Part shown: positions 58,376 to 64,000 of the stretch, in pieces
Layout: each line of letters starts with the position of its first letter
How positions within the stretch are numbered: position 1 is the first letter of the stretch
Assembly: GCA_018366035.1 (NCBI GenBank)
Contig: JAGZIW010000012.1
Location: 4,668-68,667, forward strand
Origin: Butyricicoccus pullicaecorum
GTDB taxonomy: Bacteria; Bacillota; Clostridia; Oscillospirales; Butyricicoccaceae
Direction: 5' to 3'
Length of the DNA: 64,000 nucleotides
Translations under genes and position numbers: made by a program
Notes under the pieces: model-generated
Databases searched by the model: none
What the model was told of the DNA's origin: nothing
The model's input: the letters and a program-made list of their open reading frames with translations, nothing else

Positions 58376-59308
58376 TTACTCGCCGGACTTTGTGACTTTG
58401 AACTGAATTGCAGAGAAAATTGCGATGATGATGGCAAGGATAACACCCATCGCGTTGGCATATCCAAAGTCTTGGAAGTTGTAGGCCATGTCAAAGATAT
58501 AGTACATGAGAGTGCTCGTGCTGCCTAAAGGGCCACCGCGGGTCAGCAGCTGAATGAGCGCAAAGCACTGGAAGGAGTTGATGGTTGTGATAACCAGCAC
58601 ATATAAGGTGGTAGGCATGATTTCGGGCCATTTGATTTTCCAAAAGACCTGAAGATTGGTTGCGCCGTCAACCTGCGCTGCTTCAATGAGAGATTTGTCT
58701 ACATTGCCGAGAGCGGCGACATAGAGTACAATGGGCTGACCGATAGAGGTCGTGAACAGAATGAGAATGATACACCAGATCGCAGTTTTTTCATTGCCCA
58801 GCCAGTCAAAGCCAATGTTATTTGTAACTTGGTTGATAAGACCATTATAAGGATTGAACATCCATTTCCATACCACAGTAACGGCAACGGTGCCTGTTAC
58901 GACAGGCAGATAGAATACACAGCGGTAGAAGGAGCGCCATGCCGCGTGCATGGGGTAGATGGCAGAGCCGACCCAGAGTGAAAAAGCGGTGACAGCAGGT
59001 ACGGATACCAGAACGATCACAATGGTATTCCATAAGGAGCGCAGGAAGGTCTTATCCTGAAACATACGGACGTAGTTTTCAAGACCTGCAAAGCCTTGAA
59101 CCCCTGCCAGACTGTAATCGAGAAAGCTGTATACAAGGCAGATGCCCATAGGAACTAGGACAAAGCCCACAAAGAAAATCAAGCTGGGCAATAGAAATAG
59201 ATAAGCGGAGATTGTCTCTCGGCGCATAAGCGCTCGGCTTTTTTTTGAAAAATCGGAGTGCTTTTGAGGTTGTGCAGCTTTGGCTGCGGAGGCAGGTTGT
59301 TGTGCCAC
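58376..59308 (-). CDS. ABC importer permease, carbohydrate type (MalF/UgpA family)
   Basis: 310 residues from GTG 59308, chosen for GAGGAGGGA upstream. A soluble Ala/Lys/Gln-rich N-terminus precedes six membrane segments. EAA motif: LIEAAQVDGATNLQVFWKIKWPEIMP. It pairs with the MalG-type permease 12 bases downstream. A hairpin separates it from the binding-protein gene. Confidence 0.95.
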   Translation of the reverse strand: MAQQPASAAKAAQPQKHSDFSKKSRALMRRETISAYLFLLPSLIFFVGFVLVPMGICLVYSFLDYSLAGVQGFAGLENYVRMFQDKTFLRSLWNTIVIVLVSVPAVTAFSLWVGSAIYPMHAAWRSFYRCVFYLPVVTGTVAVTVVWKWMFNPYNGLINQVTNNIGFDWLGNEKTAIWCIILILFTTSIGQPIVLYVAALGNVDKSLIEAAQVDGATNLQVFWKIKWPEIMPTTLYVLVITTINSFQCFALIQLLTRGGPLGSTSTLMYYIFDMAYNFQDFGYANAMGVILAIIIAIFSAIQFKVTKSGE

Positions 59309-59352
59309 GTGGATTCCCTCCTCTTTTTTCGTACATGTGAAAATTAAAAAAT

Positions 59353-59385
59353 GGGCTCGCTCATCTGATACCAAAGAGCGAGCCC
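59353..59385 (-). terminator. Intercistronic hairpin between binding protein and permeases
   Basis: GGGCTCGCTC (59353-59362) and GAGCGAGCCC (59376-59385) form a 10-bp stem; on the minus strand ATTTTTT follows. It is probably a partial terminator giving more binding protein than permease, as in many sugar importer operons. Confidence 0.75.
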
Positions 59386-59437
59386 GCCATAATGATTGTG
59401 CTGCTATGGAACTAGACAAGTATAATCATGCGCTGTG

Positions 59438-60742
59438 TCAGGGATTGCTTGCAGATACAAAGTTATCAGCAGCTGTTTGCGCGGGAGTTCCCTTGACCAT
59501 AACTTCTTGGAGCATATTAAACCAGTTGTTACGCTGCTCTGTCCAGTTCGGAGTAACATTGTAGTAGTCACCGAGATAAGGCATCAGCTCGGTGTAGTTT
59601 GCCATACGCTCTGCGTCTTCAGTGCCCTCATAAACATCACCCTGAGAAGCACGCACAGGGAAGAAGCCGGTTAGACGAACGCTCTCAACACCCTGTGCAG
59701 CATCATCACAGACGAACTTGATGAAGGTTTTTGCTGCATCGATGCGAGCCTGATCGCCGTTATCGAATACGCCAAATCCCCAGATACCGCCGCAAAGCTC
59801 AGGTTTGCCGTCGTCTGAAGGGAATGCCATTGCATAAGGCGTAAACTGAACCTGAGAAGCATACTGAGATTCATTCGATGCGTTCCAGCAGAATGTAACA
59901 GCAGAGGTGCCGTTTGCGAACTGCTGCAGCTCGTCAGATGCTACAAAACCGGCATTTGCGTTCAGAGCCTTACTGTCCACCATGGACTTGAGAAGTTCCA
60001 GACCCTTAACATTTTCAGGCGAGTTGGCAGTATATGCAGTGTGCTCTGCATTGGTGTATTGACCGGAATACAGGTTGTTGACCAGTGCACGGGTACCCTG
60101 ATCGCCGCCGGTGCCGCCGCAGTAAATGATGCCCGGAACGGGAGCAAGACCGGAGTCACGAACAGCCTCCATAGCCTTAACAAAGTTGTCGGTTGTCCAT
60201 GTGCGGGTTTCCTCATCGATGTACTGCAAAGCATTTGCCTTTTCAAACAATTCATAGTTGATTGCCATGCAGTGTGTGGTCATACAGAGCGGGTATTCGT
60301 AGAATTTGCCGTCCAGCTGGCATGCGTTCACAACGGATTCGCTGACTGCGGCAATGTCGTCCTTGGTATCTGCCCATAGGTCGGACAAATCAACCATCTT
60401 TCCGGCAGCGCCCCAGTTGGAAACGAGACGTTCCGGTCCCTCCATGATGATATCAGGAGTGTTGTTTGAGGTGATTGCGGAGGTCACCTGATTATCACCG
60501 TTCTGGTAGTCCAATGTTTCGTATTTTACGGTGATTTCTGGGTGTACCTTGTTAAAGTTTGCAATGATGTCATCTAGCTTGGAATCGGTGCCGCCCCAAG
60601 AACCGATTGGATATGTCCATAATGTGATGGTAGTGTTTTCACCAGTAGATGCATTGTTTGCGGCTTGGTCAGAATTGCCGCCGCAGCCTGCCAGAGCAAG
60701 TGTCATGCTGGCAGAGAGTGCCAGCGCAAGAAATTTTTTCAT
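59438..60742 (-). CDS. Extracellular solute-binding lipoprotein, carbohydrate ABC importer
   Basis: 434 residues. The lipobox LALAGCGG gives a lipidated Cys at about 20, followed by a Ser/Asn/Ala linker. The mature domain is family-1 solute-binding: TITLWTYPIGSWGGTDSKLDDIIANFNK, then NTPDIIMEGPERLVSNWG and GGIWGFGVFDNGDQARIDAAKTFIKFV. The fold is like UgpB/MalE; the ligand is a sugar or glycerol-phosphate compound not predictable here. GAGGAGG upstream; a likely promoter (TTGACT, 17, TACGAT) lies on the minus strand near 60870-60895. No ATPase gene lies in the cluster. Confidence 0.94.
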   Translation of the reverse strand: MKKFLALALSASMTLALAGCGGNSDQAANNASTGENTTITLWTYPIGSWGGTDSKLDDIIANFNKVHPEITVKYETLDYQNGDNQVTSAITSNNTPDIIMEGPERLVSNWGAAGKMVDLSDLWADTKDDIAAVSESVVNACQLDGKFYEYPLCMTTHCMAINYELFEKANALQYIDEETRTWTTDNFVKAMEAVRDSGLAPVPGIIYCGGTGGDQGTRALVNNLYSGQYTNAEHTAYTANSPENVKGLELLKSMVDSKALNANAGFVASDELQQFANGTSAVTFCWNASNESQYASQVQFTPYAMAFPSDDGKPELCGGIWGFGVFDNGDQARIDAAKTFIKFVCDDAAQGVESVRLTGFFPVRASQGDVYEGTEDAERMANYTELMPYLGDYYNVTPNWTEQRNNWFNMLQEVMVKGTPAQTAADNFVSASNP

Positions 60743-61018
60743 TTGGGTTTAACCTCCTCATTCCTCCATGAAAATCAGCCTTCACGTAACCGCGTAGAAA
60801 CGGATTGCTTGGGAAAGCCCTGCATGGGACAGGGTGAAACTCTTTCCTTTACTGGGTAAATCGTACAATTATATCTAGAGAAAGTCAATGTTTTTTTGTG
60901 GAATTGGTTAAATTTCGTGAAAATGGCAAAAAGAGATTTAATAATTTGAATATTTTGCCAATAGAAATTTGGGCGTTTTTGTAGGTGATGAAAGACAAGA
61001 AAATGAAATTTGTCCGAG

Positions 61019-61672
61019 TCAGGAATCAGAGGTACTGCTCGGGTCGGATTCTTTCTCTGGCGCATATCGTAAGAAGATGCGTTCCAAGGGAAATGAGAGA
61101 ATGAGTGCTGCCAAGGCAGGCGCGAATAGAATCGGATACCAGAAATTCCAGCACAGTGCGATAGTGAGATATGTAATGGCGCCGCATAGCAGTATACTTG
61201 GCAGATGCCGGATCATAAGCTGCAGCGATGTCAGTAAAAGTCCTTTGAAAGAGAACACGAAACGAGCTAACAGACCAAATAAGAGACAGGCGTAGGATAA
61301 TAAGATAAAACCTATAAATTGCCATGTATAGAAAAATATGGCAGACAGCAGATCGCCGTTGCTGCCCAAAAATGCTAGTCTAGGAAGGCCGTACCCTAGC
61401 AAGAGTGTGAGGGGGGTAAAGAGCAAGGTGAGAACGCTTCCGATTTTTACATTGCCCAAAAAGCCCCGAAAAAAATGAAGATAGGTAGAAAAATCCTGCT
61501 CTTGACGAATACAGCGCAGGACTGTGGAGTAGAGCGCAGCGGTGGCAGGGCCAATGGTAATGAGTGGAATACAGCAGAAGAACCAGAGCAGGCTGAGTCC
61601 AACGATATCAACCATGTGGCTCAAGGTGCGGAAAAAGTCGTTATCTGGGTCGAAAATAGTTTTCCAGTTCAT
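61019..61672 (-). CDS. YesL family (DUF624) membrane protein
   Basis: 217 residues with about five membrane segments. The characteristic start FDPDNDFFRTLSHMVDIVGLSLLWFFCCIPLITIGPATAALYS is diagnostic. YesL-like proteins are commonly encoded beside carbohydrate ABC importers of this type, as here. Function unknown. It is separated from the importer by about 275 bases that hold a promoter and no gene. Confidence 0.92.
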   Translation of the reverse strand: MNWKTIFDPDNDFFRTLSHMVDIVGLSLLWFFCCIPLITIGPATAALYSTVLRCIRQEQDFSTYLHFFRGFLGNVKIGSVLTLLFTPLTLLLGYGLPRLAFLGSNGDLLSAIFFYTWQFIGFILLSYACLLFGLLARFVFSFKGLLLTSLQLMIRHLPSILLCGAITYLTIALCWNFWYPILFAPALAALILSFPLERIFLRYAPEKESDPSSTSDS

Positions 61673-61846
61673 AAAAATGCCTCGTTTTTTGTAAATACTT
61701 ATATTTATATTTTAACAGATAGAAAAGAAAATGTATAGAACACTCCCGTCATTTGACGGACTGCTTTGAAATGCAGTTTGTGACGTTCGTAATGAATGAA
61801 AATGTGAGAAGATGCAGAAAATGAAACTTGTGGAGATATGCAAAAA

Positions 61847-61886
61847 CCCGAGGGTCAAGGTATTATAATATACCTTGACCCTCGGG
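61847..61886 (-). terminator. Long perfect hairpin, terminator of ssrA
   Basis: CCCGAGGGTCAAGGTAT (61847-61863) pairs over 17 bp with 61870-61886 around TATAAT. On the minus strand it is followed by TTTTTG. It lies about 70 bases past the tmRNA 3' end. The remaining 61673-61846 is empty. Confidence 0.85.
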
Positions 61887-61957
61887 CTTTGTTTTGACAT
61901 AACAGGCACACCCTTAAAATTGCCTTTGAAAAAATAGGTGTTCGTGTAATGTCCATC

Positions 61958-62314
61958 TGGTGGAGACGAGGGGAATTGAACCCCTGTCCGAAAGCACATT
62001 CACAAGAATTTCTCCGGGCGCAGTTTGTCTATTGACATTCCTGCCACAGTACGCCGACAAACAGGCTTACTGCTTTCGTAGAGTCATTTTACATGACGAG
62101 CGCAACTCTTAACCCGTACACGTTCACCGCTAATCGACGCCATACATCCGAGCCGCGGTACTCTCGAAGATGACGGGCCAGCCGTAATTAGGCAGCCAAA
62201 AGAGTAGTATTGTTGTTGTTTAATTTATAAACAAAGTTGAGGCTTTTAAGGCAGTGTCCTCACTGCCGCCCGCTATCCCAGCTTCAGCACCCCCGTCGAA
62301 GCCTTTACGTCCCC
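61958..62314 (-). ncRNA. ssrA: tmRNA (transfer-messenger RNA)
   Basis: 357 bases, with the tRNA-like ends GGGGACG at 5' and CGTCTCCACCA at 3' forming the acceptor (one G-U). The T arm AGGGGTTCAATTCCCCT and the 5' block GTAAAGGCTTCGACGGGGGT are conserved in tmRNA. The tag frame ends ...NNNNTTLLAA followed by TAA (stop at 62188-62190), giving an Asn-rich degradation tag; the resume codon is uncertain. It is located 22 bases downstream of smpB, its protein partner. It rescues stalled ribosomes. Confidence 0.95.
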
Positions 62315-62336
62315 ATAATGGCAGACAGGACGGTGT

Positions 62337-62804
62337 TTACCGGTTTCTGCTTTTCATCACACGGTCGATTTCACGGTTTGCATCGCGTTTTGCAATGCTG
62401 TCACGTTTGTCGTGGAGTTTTTTACCGCGACACAGACCGATTTCGATTTTGACACGGGAATTACGGAAATATACACTCAGCGGAATGAGGGTATAACCGT
62501 CCTGCTTGGTTTTGCCAAACAGGGAGAGAATCTCTTTTTTGTGCATTAAAAGCCGTCGGCGGCGCATGGGATCTTTATTAAAGATATTGCCCTTTTCATA
62601 GGGGCTGATATGCATGCCAACCACAAAAAGCTCTCCGTCCTTGAAAGAACAGTATGCATCTTTGAGATTTACCTGACCGAGTCGAATCGACTTGACTTCG
62701 GTTCCGACCAGCTCGATGCCAGCCTCAAACTTCTCGTCAATAAAGTAGTCATGCCACGCTTTCTTGTTTGAGGTGACTTGTTTAACGCCTTTTTGAATTG
62801 CCAT
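62337..62804 (-). CDS. smpB: SsrA-binding protein
   Basis: 155 residues. It binds tmRNA and carries it to stalled ribosomes. Landmarks: NKKAWHDYFIDEKFEAGIELVGTEVKSIR, KDAYCSFKDGELFVVGMHISPYEKGNIFN, RRRRLLMHKKEI, GYTLIPLSVYF, GLCRGKKLHDKR and the basic tail DANREIDRVMK. AAAGGAG precedes the start. Directly upstream of ssrA. Confidence 0.98.
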   Translation of the reverse strand: MAIQKGVKQVTSNKKAWHDYFIDEKFEAGIELVGTEVKSIRLGQVNLKDAYCSFKDGELFVVGMHISPYEKGNIFNKDPMRRRRLLMHKKEILSLFGKTKQDGYTLIPLSVYFRNSRVKIEIGLCRGKKLHDKRDSIAKRDANREIDRVMKSRNR

Positions 62805-62944
62805 GACAAGACTCCTTTCGTGTGGTGTGTTACTATGGTATCATAAGTGTTAAAAGATGTAAAGAGTCATTTGTGTTACATATTTTGCGCCGATGGAACA
62901 CAGACTGCGGGGAATTTATATTTTTCTCGATATCTGTTTTGCTT

Positions 62945-63712
62945 TTACTTGGGAAAGAAGGGAAGCATGCATAAATATAAAATGGGCTGATGCAGGAGGT
63001 AGACAATCAGGCTGTGCTGACCCAGCCAAGAGAGTGGACGGCAATTTGTCTTTTGCATCCAGACGGGCAGTGGAAAGTATCCAAGAAAATATCCAGCAAG
63101 AAATAAAAATAAATTGGGGAAAATGGGAAAGTAATCTGATGAGTAAAAGTCTGGAGAGAGCAGACCAATCAGAGAGAGCCAATAAGATGCATACCATTCA
63201 TTGGGCAGGAAGATCTTCAGAGTGCCGAATCTAAGATAGTGTTCAGGAATTGTGTAGGTAACATAAAACAAAAGCAGGCACAGCAATAGACCAAACAAAG
63301 GTGGTATATGTGACAGCATTGGACGCAAGATAAGATAGCATATAAAGCAGAGTGTCATACAATGTAAAATTCCAAATACAACAAGAGTATGTGCGCCAGT
63401 GAACCATGTGGCAATTGTGACAAGAAGGGCACTGCCTGCTAGTATAAGAGTGTGCCGGAGCAGATGCCGTGAGAAATGGATACAAAGACCGGACAGGAGC
63501 AAAAATACTGCACAGATGGAAAATTGCCAAATTTGAGCACCCGTTGTATGGTACCAAGTAAGCTCAATATGCAGTAGATTATCAATATTCCAGCAAAGAT
63601 GAAACAGGATCATACTGATTAAAGAGAATCCTCGCAGTTCATCTAGGAAGATGTAACGCTTTGGGGTTTGAAACTGTAAATAGGACTTTTGCTTGAATAG
63701 GGACAAAACCAT
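62945..63712 (-). CDS. DUF1624 (heparan-alpha-glucosaminide acetyltransferase-like) membrane protein
   Basis: 255 residues from ATG 63712; GAGGTG is adjacent to this ATG, so TTG 63706 is also possible. Seven to eight membrane segments. The family start RYIFLDELRGFSLISMILFHLCWNID (RxxxxDxxRG...H) and WLGQHSLIVYLLHQPILY at the end fit DUF1624/acyltransferase-3-like proteins. These may move acetyl groups across the membrane to envelope sugars. Codons are AT-rich compared with the glycolytic genes. Stand-alone. Confidence 0.82.
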   Translation of the reverse strand: MVLSLFKQKSYLQFQTPKRYIFLDELRGFSLISMILFHLCWNIDNLLHIELTWYHTTGAQIWQFSICAVFLLLSGLCIHFSRHLLRHTLILAGSALLVTIATWFTGAHTLVVFGILHCMTLCFICYLILRPMLSHIPPLFGLLLCLLLFYVTYTIPEHYLRFGTLKIFLPNEWYASYWLSLIGLLSPDFYSSDYFPIFPNLFLFLAGYFLGYFPLPVWMQKTNCRPLSWLGQHSLIVYLLHQPILYLCMLPFFPK

Positions 63713-63812
63713 CACCTCACTATCATGAGTATACTATAAAATAAAAGATGTGTTAAGTGAAAAGAAATGACAAGACAGAACTAAAAAAGACTACAAAAAA
63801 TTAAAAAACAGG

Positions 63813-63966
63813 TTGACACAGAGCGTGTGTTGTGATATTATAGTTAAGCTGACCGGTTGGACAGCAAAACCAAGTGAAAAGTTTGAAGAGAAACGACTTT
63901 ATTGTAGAAAAAAGTCGAAAAACTTTGAAAAAAGTTCTTGACAAACAAAATAAACTTTGGTAAAAT
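63813..63966 (+). promoter_or_regulatory. Two tandem strong promoters facing out of the window
   Basis: P1: TTGACA (63813-63818), 17 bases, TATTAT (63836-63841). P2: TTGACA (63938-63943), 17 bases, TAAAAT (63961-63966), preceded by AAAAAAGTTC. Downstream a small hairpin TTTACC-GAAA-GGTAAG (63978-63993) is seen. The tandem arrangement with an A-rich upstream tract is typical of rRNA or other very highly expressed units, but the gene lies beyond the edge. Confidence 0.75.
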
Positions 63967-64000
63967 AAACAAGCACTTTACCGAAAGGTAAGCGCAAGAA

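Noticed and set aside
1..64000. CRISPR arrays, insertion sequences, restriction or anti-phage defence clusters
   Set aside because: Looked for regularly spaced repeats, transposase motifs and defence-gene signatures; none were seen.

Overview
The window is a densely packed bacterial chromosome segment from an anaerobic, low-to-moderate GC Gram-positive, most likely a gut member of the class Clostridia (Oscillospirales; a Butyricicoccus/Agathobaculum-type organism is a low-confidence guess from general gene content). The evidence is an oxygen-sensitive class III ribonucleotide reductase with its activase, a single-chain pyruvate:ferredoxin oxidoreductase, rubredoxin, hemerythrin, S-layer-homology wall proteins, strong AGGAGG-type ribosome sites, consensus sigma-A promoters and DegV, YesL, DUF1294 and VanZ family proteins. 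No rRNA, phage structural genes, CRISPR array, transposase or integrase was found.

Layout. 1-5.2 kb: the 3' part of nrdD (cut by the window edge), a separate small ORF carrying the glycyl-radical motif, nrdG, an EcsC-family gene, trmL and degV. 5.3-10.7 kb: a lower-glycolysis cluster pgk-tpiA-gpmI-eno behind a consensus promoter and closed by a terminator. 10.9-11.9 kb: a membrane-anchored NodB-fold protein without its metal ligands. 12.0-20.9 kb: a MarR regulator divergent from an apparent single transcription unit encoding an acyl-CoA dehydrogenase, two family III CoA-transferases, a 2[4Fe-4S] ferredoxin, a hotdog thioesterase, a BCCT (betaine/carnitine-type) transporter and a divergent Cpn60 paralogue. 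This looks like import, CoA-activation and reduction of a carnitine- or betaine-like acid. 21-24.5 kb: a small membrane protein, metY, cysK and rubredoxin (sulfur assimilation and redox). 24.6-29.5 kb: minus-strand MATE exporter, SLH/VanY carboxypeptidase and comM. 29.7-35 kb: PFOR, a secreted repeat-containing protein and hemerythrin. 35-46.9 kb: housekeeping and accessory genes (tcdA, kptA, a second polysaccharide deacetylase, DacF-like peptidase, radical SAM protein, CDF exporter, pyrC).

46.9-51.9 kb: glycine riboswitch plus amino-acid:cation symporter, a divergent small acidic protein/XRE regulator pair with clear operators, a VanZ-like protein, tyrA and tRNA-Leu. 52-57.3 kb: a potassium block on the minus strand (TrkH, two RCK proteins, a TPR protein, then KdpE/KdpD-like regulators without kdpFABC). 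57.5-61.7 kb: an ABC sugar-type importer without an ATPase, plus YesL. 62-63.7 kb: smpB-ssrA and an acyltransferase-like membrane protein. The right edge holds two tandem strong promoters facing out of the window.

The most interesting signals are the split nrdD; the Cpn60 paralogue with substitutions at the two residues matching GroEL Asp52 and Asp398, linked to a betaine-CoA operon; a palindromic operator shared by marR, that operon and the MATE gene; a palindromic extended -10 promoter present twice; and a small protein/XRE pair with repeated GGAC-N5-GTCC operators. All functional calls are from reading the sequence by eye; no database searches were run.
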